The translations under genes and the position numbers were made by a program. A stretch of 64,000 nucleotides of DNA from Rugalucina vietnamica (taxonomy: Eukaryota; Mollusca; Bivalvia; Lucinida; Lucinidae), in the NCBI GenBank assembly GCA_964017185.1, contig OZ024872.1, positions 59,885,817 to 59,949,816 on the forward strand, written 5' to 3'. Below the pieces are notes generated by a model, which had not been told where the DNA came from, did not search any database, and was given only the letters and a program-made list of their open reading frames with translations. Positions 57,401 through 64,000 of the stretch are shown one piece after another (position 1 is the first letter of the stretch; each line of letters opens with the position of its first letter).

Positions 57401-58373
57401 ATACTCACAGCTATCACTGATGCAGAGTAAATCAAATTCCACGTAAAATTGAACAAAGTCAATGGACCGTGAAATATAGGTCAAGGGCACCAAGTCAAGG
57501 GGCATGCTTGAAGGGTAGGTCAAGGACAATTACTATGCAAGGTATCACACTCACAGCTATCACTGATGCAGAGAAAACCATACTTCGACTTAAAATTGAA
57601 CAAAGTCAGTGGACTGTGAAATATAGGTCAAAGGCACTGGGTCAAGATGTGTGCTTGAAGACGTCAAGGACAATTACTATGCAAGGTTTCTTACTCACAG
57701 CTATCACTGATGCAGCGAAAACCAAACTTCAACGCAAACAGAAAACTTTGACATAAAAATTAATAAAGTCAATGGCTTGAGAAATATAGGTCAAGAGCAC
57801 CAGGTCAATGTGCGTGCTTGAAAGGTATGTCAAGGACAATTACTATGCAAGGTTTAACACTCACAGCTATCACTAATGTAGGGGAAACCAAACTTTGACC
57901 TAAATGTTGACGGAAGGACGAAGGGACAAACAGAAATTTTGACTCCTATATCGCACCCTGCTATAAGCAGGTGCGATAATAATCATACATTTACATATAC
58001 CATAGTCATTCTATTTAGCACACATGTCCCAATAAGCAATCACTCATGTCTCGAGATCCAAAATTTCTAAGTGGTATATACTCAGTCTTAAATGGCCCAA
58101 AATATTTGGCATTTACGTAAAATACAATTGTACTTAAATAGCATTACCAACAAATTTTGACTTCAATCAATAGACTGCAGCAGCAGACTATTTAAAAAAG
58201 TATTCGAAGACTTTACGACACAACTTTGATAATCTCAAGAAACAAACAGTGTGCTACATGTATATAGAACAAATAGGAAACTTACTTTGTAGATGCAGGA
58301 AATATTCTTGTGTGGAACAAGAACAGCAACCTCTTCCTCGATTATGGCGATTTGCACCACTGGCTTTTTTCCA
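45349..58373 (-). CDS. Multi-exon zinc-finger / 2A / KDZ-transposase-like gene (5' incomplete)
   Basis: Eight or nine coding exons were predicted from GT-AG sites and matching phases: 58286-58373, 56642-56734, 55671-55799, 54657-54768, 54164-54351, 52407-52586, 50024-50125 and 45349-49480, the last containing one frame change near 48490. The encoded order is a linker, a C2H2 finger, a 2A-like sequence, two GLI-type C-x4-C fingers, CxC cysteine clusters and a KDZ transposase-like domain. KDZ proteins are DDE transposases of Kyakuja, Dileera and Zisupton elements; CxC clusters accompany them. I associate the same combination with mollusc proteins named HMGXB3-like, but I see no HMG box here. 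Multi-exon structure argues for a host-type gene, though intron-bearing KDZ transposons exist. Entry into the first listed exon is in phase 2, so more exons lie upstream. Confidence 0.82.
48488..49480 (-). CDS. KDZ gene, first part of the large exon
   Basis: After the acceptor CATCATCTTTTCAG the frame reads RFQLNFEEFNDKFLIRKRPY and stays open for 330 codons to a TAA at 48488-48490. No domain is recognised; a middle segment (FAFEDAVFKLASIPKCTSGV, FKYKYNQRDHYYIRYLESGF) looks globular, followed by a Lys/Arg-rich helical stretch (KKMAKRAAKQQDKVVKDRDR). An upstream GTG at 49501 lies just after a stop and inside the intron, so it is not taken as a start. The frame ends where the next one opens (48495), so either a short intron, a +1 shift or a one-base error joins them. 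Confidence 0.75.
   Translation of the reverse strand, partial: RFQLNFEEFNDKFLIRKRPYTLEDHTVYLASSPVEENASKVVQESFSQKSSLVSHQMDNLHTTSPVLDKTSIQSCTITTNRGELTNNFSVRFKANSDTLTENVLKRKIPEDETTKESWVETLSSNLHKCDRGIKFECEVLSHLKETKFLREGHQRGSSACSFFAFEDAVFKLASIPKCTSGVFVYTVFKYKYNQRDHYYIRYLESGFYTGFMEEEHKKDVLKLLNTTEEFIFMSKIATPEDIEKSMTNLSTKKMAKRAAKQQDKVVKDRDRADMAYKRNKNTADNKLTDLLKESEVTNAGLCYYVFHCVEAKVNVKMDTEKHGEKIDLKL
49683..49745 (-). mobile_element. V-SINE central-domain fragment
   Basis: Inverted, it reads AAAGATGATAAAAATGGTAC then CAGTGGTTACCTTGATTGGC and GCTCAGC, matching 3885-3935 of the V-type SINE. Head and tail are missing. It lies in an intron of the KDZ gene. Confidence 0.7.
50024..50125 (-). CDS. KDZ gene, short linker exon
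   Basis: Acceptor GTTACTCCTTCTAG and donor CTG/GTATGT, 34 codons, phase 0 on both sides: EEYQFQTIKEWISALPNGGF then SPLSTDLNWCPNHL. It continues in frame into the exon that starts at 49480. Confidence 0.68.
50243..50745 (-). mobile_element. Hairpin-ended repeat family III, minus-strand copy
   Basis: At 50705-50740 the inverted family hairpin appears (CTAGTACTTTTGTACTGGCG then AGCT), and at 50243 the inverted end AAGAGCTGTTGCCGGCCAGC. Two or three units with TAGACTTAAAAAACTTTTAACA and GGGTCATGGTACAGCATAAA lie between. It is shorter and more diverged than the 18.6 kb copy. Intronic. Confidence 0.72.
51096..51448. mobile_element. CAGGGATTTTTTT-ended MITE
   Basis: The ends CAGGGATTTTTTTCGA and TTCCAAAAAAATCCCTG mirror each other for about 13 bases. 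GCCCTT lies next to both ends, a partial duplication. Inside are several TTCCCAAT words on one strand. The termini fit a hAT-like MITE but the duplication is not clean. Intronic. Confidence 0.6.
51557..52130. mobile_element. Foldback MITE with sub-repeated TIRs and 8-bp duplication
   Basis: GTGTAAAT flanks the element (51549-51556 and 52131-52138). Each inverted end contains four copies of the word CATTTGCGCACA at ~30-40-bp steps: at 51568, 51590, 51614 and 51640-51668 on the left, and inverted at 52007, 52041, 52079 and 52108 on the right. The outermost parts pair as GGTGCTATTACATTTGCGCA and GATGGCAGCACATTTGCGCA. The 340-bp centre has no open frame. TIRs built of sub-repeats are the hallmark of Foldback/Galileo-type elements; an 8-bp duplication fits P or hAT superfamilies. 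Confidence 0.87.
52407..52586 (-). CDS. KDZ gene, exon with two GLI-type zinc fingers
   Basis: Acceptor ATAATTATATACTAG and donor CTG/GTATGG, 60 codons, phase 0. Finger one: CHWGGCNMIFTSIGQLSQHL then MFEH (C-x4-C-x12-H-x4-H). Finger two: CNWKMCAYWNMDSDYSNLES then HVISH (C-x4-C-x14-H-x3-H). The CxWxxC pattern is typical of GLI/ZIC-like and ARID2-like fingers. Directly after the 2A proline the joined product reads PMQCVCHWGGC. Confidence 0.75.
52910..53860 (+). repeat. ~123-147-bp tandem array in a KDZ-gene intron
   Basis: Units contain CAAGCTAGATCTTGTCAATG then TTGATGTGCAT, GGTCAGATTCTGTCAA and CAAGATATTGAGCGGAAACA. They recur at about 52991, 53114, 53261, 53408, 53565 and 53715. The last units are more diverged and end in GACGGAATTACGGAGGGACA, a tail type also seen at the end of the 57 kb array. 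Both arrays could be bodies of hairpin-ended elements. Confidence 0.85.
54164..54351 (-). CDS. KDZ gene, exon carrying a 2A-like sequence
   Basis: Acceptor CTGTACTTTAACAG and donor CAG/GTATGT bound 188 bases that enter in phase 1 and leave in phase 0. The product begins TVAGLDVKEWNSVAQIMALT, continues through a leucine-rich stretch (WLLGLDGFFHVLEELLVEMS) and closes SRLKLLLSGDVEQNPGP then MQ. The 2A-like motif lies five codons or fewer from the exon end. Neighbouring exons join in frame on both sides, so the motif is inside the open frame and not in a stray LINE copy. Confidence 0.78.
54170..54211 (-). other. 2A-like ribosome-skipping sequence LKLLLSGDVEQNPGP
   Basis: The core D-V-E-Q-N-P-G-P fits the D(V/I)ExNPGP consensus, and the upstream leucine-rich SRLKLLLSG resembles the functional upstream part of known 2A sequences (for instance LLSGDVExNPGP forms in picornaviruses, CR1-like LINEs and sea-urchin NLR genes). 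In tested 2A sequences the ribosome fails to form the Gly-Pro bond, releasing an upstream chain and continuing from the proline. Here that would separate the N-terminal C2H2 portion from the GLI-finger/KDZ portion. Skipping activity is inferred from the motif only. Confidence 0.82.
54657..54768 (-). CDS. KDZ gene, linker exon before 2A
   Basis: Acceptor TTTGCGATTAG and donor TGTG/GTAAGT, encoding TTKSSDSKGPIEQPEPAHRS and GYSKRYLEQQHLYPSVC with one base left over. That base plus the first two of the next exon makes a glycine codon, so the phases agree. Confidence 0.65.
54885..55185. mobile_element. Palindrome-bearing repeat family IV, copy 2
   Basis: Starts TTCTTGCACACCAGACAGA and ends ATAAGATTCTTATATTT like the 14.4 kb copy. 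The near-perfect inverted repeat has 61-bp arms, 55032-55092 and 55106-55166, with about four differences, around CTCGGCGGAGCCTCG. Arm sequence (GTTCTAGATGGAAGTTTCCA) is unlike copy 1. Also inside is a TTTGCCTGGGTGA / TCACCCAGGCCAAA pair at about 54915-54967. Intronic. Confidence 0.75.
55360..55598. mobile_element. MITE with TATGAGCCGCCTCATGGGAA termini and central palindrome
   Basis: TATGAGCCGCCTCATGGGAA plus AACCA at 55360 is mirrored at 55574-55598, giving perfect 25-bp ends; TA next to each end may be the target duplication. The centre holds a 59-bp palindrome, 29-bp arms 55401-55429 and 55431-55459 with one difference (AAAACAAAGGCGCAGATCAG...). I recall ends of this kind as widespread in bivalve genomes. 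It sits between two KDZ exons. Confidence 0.82.
55671..55799 (-). CDS. KDZ gene, C2H2 zinc-finger exon
   Basis: Acceptor GTATTGTTTTAG and donor AAT/GTAAGG, 43 codons, phase 0. It encodes CPVCDENFGDEMKMLNHFLK followed by IHRPHESH, a C-x2-C-x12-H-x4-H finger, then a Lys/Arg-rich tail (KDNNVKKTTVRMRN). The exon begins exactly at the first cysteine. Likely DNA, RNA or protein binding. Confidence 0.75.
56642..56734 (-). CDS. KDZ gene, basic linker exon
   Basis: Acceptor GTCTTTTACAG and donor CAT/GTATGT, 31 codons in phase 0 at both ends: SRVEKQPTASSNSNLKTKVV then SSKVKRHHDSH. Ser/Lys-rich, probably flexible and possibly nuclear-localising. No domain. Confidence 0.62.
57040..57978 (+). repeat. ~145-bp tandem array ending in a hairpin
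   Basis: Six units carry AAATATAGGTCAAGGGCACC, TGTCAAGGACAATTACTATG, TTTCACACTCACAGCTATCA and TGATGCAGAGAAAACCAAAC. The array closes with GACGGAAGGACGAAGGGACA and the perfect stem TCGCACCCTGC/GCAGGTGCGA (57950-57976). As in families I-III, a tandem body is joined to a terminal hairpin, so this is probably a non-autonomous element and not a free satellite. The second end, near 57040, was not found. Intronic. Confidence 0.8.
58286..58373 (-). CDS. KDZ gene, first visible exon
   Basis: Acceptor TTAATTGTATTGCAG and donor TACAAA/GTAAGT bound 88 bases. After one carried base it encodes GKKPVVQIAIIEEEVAVLVP then HKNISCIYK, and it ends in phase 0. It needs an upstream exon, which I could not identify in 58.4-64 kb. 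The competing frames of this stretch are less protein-like. Confidence 0.6.
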
Positions 58374-60184
58374 CTGCAATACAATTAAGAAGCAACTAAA
58401 ATTGTTTTCATTGCTCACTGCTGCTGCATCATAAATACTCAAGGATCTGATGCTATCACAATTGTTTAAGCTCAAGACAGCACTAATCCATAACCTAAAC
58501 CTCTCATGAATCATGTGAGCTATATGTAGTACTGTACTATTGTAAAAAAACAAAACAGACAAGACAGATTTATAATCCAGTAAAAATCCTAACTCAAAGG
58601 GACTGTATCAATTTAAAAGAAGAAAAAAAAAAAAAAAAAACATGGTGTTCTACAAACTTGATAGATCTGCAATGTTAAAATGTACTTTTCCAAAAGCTAT
58701 TCATTCTATCTCCTCATGTAATAACTAGGATGAAATACTGTAACAATTGTAATTACTTAGACAAACCTGCTTCTGCCTATCAGGCAAGGTCTAGAAATAT
58801 ATGAACATGTTCATTTAACATGCTATTAATTTACTTAAGGCAAGCTGACATGCAAATTATTTTCATTGAACATGCATGTTTGCTTGAAGTTTGCATATGC
58901 AAAATTAAGGTCCAACAATTATGTAGTTATTTTAAACAGACATGTGAATAAGAAATCACATTCAAGAGGAAAACAAAAACTGTCAGATATATATGCAACA
59001 TTTAAAATGAACTATTTGGAACAGTGTCACAAACATGCAACTTGCATCACGTTAACATATCTATGCGTCATTGTAATCACTTATAATTTTGAGACTAATA
59101 TTGCAGATTGCAGCTTGAAAATAGGTTACAGACTGTTAGGTAGGTCAAGGTCATCATGTAAGAGTATGAGCTTGAATATTATGTAAAGGTCAGTCAAATA
59201 TAGTTATCAACATCTTAATTCTGGTACATGCAGCTATCTCTGCTGCTAACATAATTCTAGATCATAAACAATAACGATAAGGTTCTTAAAAGAGATTTTA
59301 AAGGTCATTTAATACTATACAAGAATTAAAACACAAATTAATTCCAGACTTAAAACATGTACTGGTGAGTGGACCATGAAGTCACTGGATCAAGATGTCG
59401 CAAGAGAAATATGAGCCATGAATGACGATTCAATGTCTAGTTAGAAATTCACCACAAGGACCAAACAACTAACTAAATGTTGTGAACCAATACAGAAGCT
59501 GATGGTGGGGTTATGGCCATATAAAACCGATATCAACCCCCAGTAGTTTTATATTACTGATGGTTCCAAGGAGATACCTCTGTTGTGGTTCTAAATGTTC
59601 TGTGCTTTGGTGTTGAATTTTTGTGCTATTAGCACATTCTGTGTGTTTTCACATGTTTAGTGAACTAAAGTTCAGGAAACTGACTGCCTACTGAGAAATA
59701 GCTGCTCTCTCAGCTTACGACAAGATCTCTTAGTATAAGAACCTGATTGCCAATTTATTTTTGTAACAAACAGCCAAGCCAAGCCACAGCTAAACCCTGT
59801 CAGTGGAAAGCATGCTCATCCAAAAAGGGTGGTTTACTGTGCTATATATGCAACACTTACTGAAAGTTTTGAAGGACCTACAGATGGTTAGGTGAATGAA
59901 CATATAGAAAGAAATTTGAACTGTTAAGTCAAACAGCCTATTTGCAATAAAATAATTCATTTCCAAGATTTTTGTTTTCAACAGGGGATGTACAATGGAT
60001 GATATAAAATGAGGAAAAAACAAACTAGGGATTAAAAAATACAATATGACAGTAAATGAAAAAGAAGATAAATTTAGCATCCAGTACTCAATATCATGCA
60101 AATTATCTGATTCCAAGTGACCAATGAAGTTGATTTTTCATTTTCAAGTTATACATGCAATTGTCATTTATGCTGACAGGCAGA
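58374..60184. other. Upstream side of the KDZ gene, no exon found
   Basis: The gene needs at least one more 5' exon leaving in phase 2. I could not identify one with confidence; a 24-base candidate near 58770 is too short to trust. An A run lies at 58620-58640. No promoter is called. Confidence 0.35.
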
Positions 60185-60305
60185 TCTTAGCTTATACCAT
60201 GTGCCCTGTGTGGGGCTCTTACCCACACCAGACACAGCAGTGAGATGATCAAATGATTAAGTGTGTTTATGAATTAAGTGCACTTAACCAATTGGCCACG
60301 GGGTC
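60185..60305 (-). mobile_element. tRNA-derived SINE head, minus strand
   Basis: Inverted, it reads GACCCCGTGGCCAATTGGTT, then CACTGCTGTGTCTGGTGTGG and GTAAGAGCCCCACA, following the head of the SINE at 26149-26395. The 3' part is missing. The B box is degraded (GTAAGAGCC for TTCGAGCC). Confidence 0.65.
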
Positions 60306-60607
60306 CATTATTTCATAGAGTTGTTAACGTGAAGAATGTTATGAATAATATAAAACCTGTAGCATTTTTCTGGACGTCTGTAAGTTCTCTGTTAAAATAC
60401 ATCAATGACTCAAACTTTTCACTAGAGTACAATAAAATTCAAAGTGTTCGCAAAACCTTAATCTTTGTTGATCGTATTATCAAAGTCACTGCCTCAAAAA
60501 TTGCCACTCTTTGATGATATATCTCTTTAATGATATACATGTAATTAAATCTAAATGAAAGAATGCTCATTAGCAAATATAAGAACTCACCAATTCTTTC
60601 AAATGAA

Positions 60608-62273
60608 CAAGAGGACCAATGGTCCTGTAAACGCTCACCTGAGATCTGCTTCATATACCAATAAACATATTTGAATATTATGGTATTTAACCCCAGTGCA
60701 GGGGCAGATGAAGCCCTTGCGCCATATTTTTTCAGAATAATCAATATTCTGTCCATTTGCCAATTTCCTGCTGATTTTCCCCTTCAAATAACATTTTAAA
60801 AGAAGATGAGCCCCTGGGGTCCATTTTTTTTTCAGAATCATTAAATTTCAGTCCTACTGCCCATTTCCTGCAAGACTTTCACTTAAAATGACATTTTAAA
60901 AGTTTTCCCCATTCAAATGCATTGATGACCTATGTTGACCTTGCCATAAAATAGGTCAAGGTCACCACAGGGTCATGTTTTATATATACATTGTAGTACT
61001 TGAGTCATCCATACTTCATGCAGTTTCGTTGAAATCGGTTCACCGGTTCTGGAGAAGAAGATATTTTAAGGGTTTTTACCATATATGGGCATGGCGGCCA
61101 TCTTGGTCATGTTACCTGGATTATTTATATACACATTGGTTCCCACTTCCTATAGATGCTTCATATAAAATTTGGCTTTGATTGGCCACGTGGTTTCAGA
61201 GAAAAAAATCTTTGAAAAGTGTGTATGGACGACAGACCGGCCAAGGTCAAGAGATGACCTTGACCTAAATTAATCAAATACCTTCATCTAATCCATTAGT
61301 TGTTTGCATCTACCACTTTTCAGATCTCAGGCTGCAATAGTTGCAGTTCAAAAAATAGCTAATTTCCACTTTTCCCATTATAAGTCTATGGAAACTTAAA
61401 GTTACCATAGCAACCAGAGTTCTTATCCGACTGGAATAAAAAACACAAATTATATAGAGGCTACTGTCAGGAACATGTATACAAAGTACAGGATTCATCC
61501 ACTCGACAGTTTCTGAGGAGAAGATTTTTGAATGTTTTTTTTTTTTCAAAATTTTGCCCTTTATGGGGCCCCAGCAACCAATCAAAATAAAGGATTAGGA
61601 CAAAACTCGCAAGAAACGTCAAACACTACTCAATAAACATTTCTGCAAAAACAAAATTCAAATGTCTGCAATTTTAGCAGAAAAATAGCCAATTTCAACT
61701 TTTCCCATTATAAGTCTATGGAAACTTTAAGTTGCCATAGCAACCAGAGTTCTTATCCGCCTGGAATAAAAAACACAAATTATGTAGAGGCCACTGTTAG
61801 GAACATGTATACAAAGTATAGGCTTCATCCCCTTGACAGTTTCTGAGAAGATGATTTTTGAATGTTTTTCAAAATTTTGCCCTTTATGGGGCCCCTGCAA
61901 CCAATGAAAATGAAGGATTAGGACAAAAGTCACATGAAACGTAGAGGACTACTCAATAAACATTTCTGCAAAAACAAAATTCAAATATCTCCAACAAGAC
62001 AGCAAAAACTGGCAATTTTCACTTTTTTTCCATTATAAGTCTATGGGAAGCATAAGTTGCCATAGCAACCAGAGTTCTTATCCGATCAAAATAAAAAACA
62101 TAAATATTCGTTCCCCCCATCTGTAGATGCTATATGTGAAATATGAAAAGATTTGGTCTGGCAGCTTCAGAGGAGAAGTCGTTTGAAAATGATGATGACG
62201 ACGGACGACGCACGGACGCCGGCTCGACCACTATACTATAAGCTCACCTGTGAGCCTTCGGCTCAGGTGAGCT
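60608..62273 (-). mobile_element. Hairpin-ended repeat family I, minus-strand long copy
   Basis: The right border at 62241-62273 is the inverted family hairpin (AGCTCACCTGTGAGCCTTCG...GGTGAGCT). The left border is GAGGACCAATGGTCCTGTAA then ACGCTCACCTGAGATCTG. The content parallels 29709-31682 in the opposite direction, including X-box-like GTTACCATAGCAAC (61401-61414) and GTTGCCATAGCAAC (61731-61744, 62056-62069) and the GCCATCTTGGTCATG block. The 324-bp unit occurs about three times. The two copies are near 85-90 percent alike by eye. Confidence 0.85.
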
Positions 62274-62309
62274 AAAAATTAGCAAAATACCAGGTCAAAT
62301 AAAAGACAA

Positions 62310-64000
62310 GTAGCCCAAGGGCAACAATCGCTCACCTCACAGGGTTCAAACTAGCCAAGAAATTAAGGGAAAAGTTTTGTCTCTCCCCAGGAATATTTGG
62401 GAGAAGCTTTAATTTGGATTTCAGATTTGCTTATAATTATATTCTTTACATTTTCACTTCTCCCTCAGGTGAAAATAGGTAGAAGTTTGTTCATTTGGGG
62501 AGACTATTTCTCACTAGTCGCCCTGTAGGCTATTCCCTGCTGAGAGTCGGGAAGATCCATCACTTGACAAAAAAAAACTAGAAATTGGCTGCAAGCAAGG
62601 CTTTCAGTATACCCCCCGCAAAATTATCTAAGGCCAATAACTTCCTTTAAGTCAAACATGCAAAACATTTGTCAAAAATATCTTTTCAGCATTATAATCC
62701 TTCATGAAAATCCTCCATATGTCTGACTCATGTCTGTAAGGTATTAAATAATATACTGAAAGCTCAGGGAGTAAAATTATTGTTGATTTCACTGTACACT
62801 GTTGATCATTATTTATCATGAGAAATGGTCAAAAATTGGCTATGCTAAAAAAAAGCTGTAAATTTGTCAAAAATAAATTATTCAGCATAAGAATTATTCA
62901 TGCACATCTGAAATATATCTGGAACAAGTGTGCAAAGAATTCAAATGAAACAAAGAAAGCACTAGGAGGACTTGATTTCATAAAGTATGCTCTACCAGCC
63001 GTATTGTATATTAGCGATGGTTGAAAAATGTCTAAGTTGAAAAATGCTGTAAATTTGTCAAAAATTATTTTTTCACCAATAAAATTCTTTATGCACATCT
63101 TCAATATGTCTGTAACATGTCTGCAAAGTATTGAAAAGAATTACTGAAAGCTCCAGGAGGAGTTGGATTTCACAAAGTATGTACTATCAACCATAATTGA
63201 ATATAAGCAGAAATGGTCAAAATTGGCTAAGTTTAAAAAGCTGTAAATTTGTCAAAACTAAAATTTTCAGCATAAAAATTCTTCATGCACATCTTCAATA
63301 TATCTGGAATAAATCTGCAAAGAATTAAAAAGAAACAATGAAAGCCCTAGGAGGAGTTGATTTCACAAAGTATGCACTTCCAACCATTATTGTATGTAAG
63401 CAATAGTCGAAAAATGGCTAAGTTAAAAAATGCTGTAAATTTGTCAAAAACTATTTTTTCAGCATTATAATTCTTCATGCACATCTTCAATATGTCTGTA
63501 ACATGTCTGCAAAGTACTGAAAAGAAATACTGAAAGCTCTAGGAGGAGTTGATTTCACAAAGTATGTATGTAAGCAATAGTCGAAAAATGGCAAAGTTAA
63601 AAAATGCTGTAAATTTGTCAAAAATTATTTTTTCAGCATTATAATTCTTCATGCACATCTTCAATATGTCTATAACATGTCTGCAAAGTACTGAAAAGAA
63701 ATACTGAAAGCCCTAGGAGGAGTTGATTTCACAAAGTATGTATGTAAGCAATAGTCGAAAAATGGCAAAGTTAAAAAATGCTGTAAATTTGTCAAAAATT
63801 ATTTTTTCAGCATTATAATTCTTCATGCACATCATCAATATGTCTGTAACATGTCTGCAAAGTATTGAAAAGAAACACTGAAAGCCCTAGGAGGAGTTGA
63901 TTTCACAAAGTATGCACTACCAACCATTATTGAATATAAGCAATTATAGAAAATTTGCTAAGTTAAAAATGCTGTAAATTTGTCAAAAATGATTTTTTCA
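62310..64000 (-). mobile_element. Hairpin-ended element with ~190-bp tandem body, runs off the window
   Basis: The border GCCCAAGGGCAACAATCGCT plus CACCT at 62313 is the inverted end of the short family I copy (27875). A 190-bp insert-like piece with CAGGG/CCCTG ends (62339-62526) follows. From about 62645 to the window end lie units of 172-197 bp: GCTGTAAATTTGTCAAAAA recurs near 62848, 63047, 63240, 63432, 63608, 63780 and 63971. Each also has TTCTTCATGCACATCTTCAA, CTGCAAAGTA(T/C)TGAAAAGAA and CTAGGAGGAGTTGATTTCAC. Units from 63400 on are nearly identical. The far hairpin lies outside the window. Confidence 0.8.

Noticed and set aside
62339-62526. CAGGG/CCCTG-ended hAT MITE
   Set aside because: Only five terminal bases match and no 8-bp duplication is visible; noted as possible only.
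62645-64000. CRISPR array
   Set aside because: Long units are repeated whole with no unique spacers; the window is eukaryotic.

Overview
The window is AT-rich animal DNA, most likely from a bivalve mollusc. The reasons are a V-type tRNA-derived SINE that resembles molluscan RUDI elements, several repeat families whose ends fold into AGCTCACCTG-type or AGCTCGCCTG-type hairpins as is common in bivalve genomes, GT-AG introns, and a multi-exon gene of the KDZ/CxC type that I associate with mollusc genomes. The species assignment is inference; no search was run.

The one well-supported gene lies on the minus strand between about 58.4 and 45.3 kb, and its 5' end is missing. Exons predicted from splice sites and matching codon phase encode, in order, an acidic/basic linker, a C2H2 zinc finger, a short exon ending in a canonical 2A-like ribosome-skipping sequence (GDVEQNPGP), two GLI-type CxWxxC zinc fingers, a long cysteine-cluster region and a C-terminal KDZ (Kyakuja-Dileera-Zisupton) transposase-like domain. 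The 2A motif sits exactly between the N-terminal finger module and the GLI-fingers/KDZ module, so one mRNA could yield two proteins. This is the most interesting signal in the window. The last exon is split into two open frames that overlap by 8 bases in different frames (48488-48495). A weaker plus-strand gene is suggested by scattered exons at 10.3, 11.4, 19.5 and 27.3 kb.

Nearly everything else is repeats. Region by region: 0.3-1.8 kb TTCGG minisatellite; 2.2-5.1 kb two nested inverted-repeat elements with a SINE; 5.3-7.2 kb hairpin-ended family II with perfect hormone-response-like palindromes; 8.9-9.7 kb hAT-like MITE; 11.8-13.4 kb families I and III; 14.4-19.5 kb palindrome element plus families II and III; 19.8-20.9 kb ACGCG-rich repeat and hAT-like MITE; 22.5-31.7 kb families I and II with nested hAT-like MITE and an intact SINE with a 14-bp target-site duplication; 34.2-35.3 kb telomere-like array; 35.4-38.1 kb long-TIR element with a 5-bp duplication; 38.3-44.1 kb palindromes and a ~135-bp satellite; 45.3-58.4 kb the KDZ gene with introns holding MITEs, a foldback with sub-repeated TIRs and two tandem arrays; 60.2-64.0 kb minus-strand SINE and two family I copies, the last holding a ~190-bp tandem array that runs off the window.

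Several repeat families carry regularly spaced perfect matches to known transcription-factor motifs (IR3 nuclear-receptor palindromes, RFX X-boxes, extended NR half-sites, YY1-like motifs). These are motif matches only; binding is not shown.
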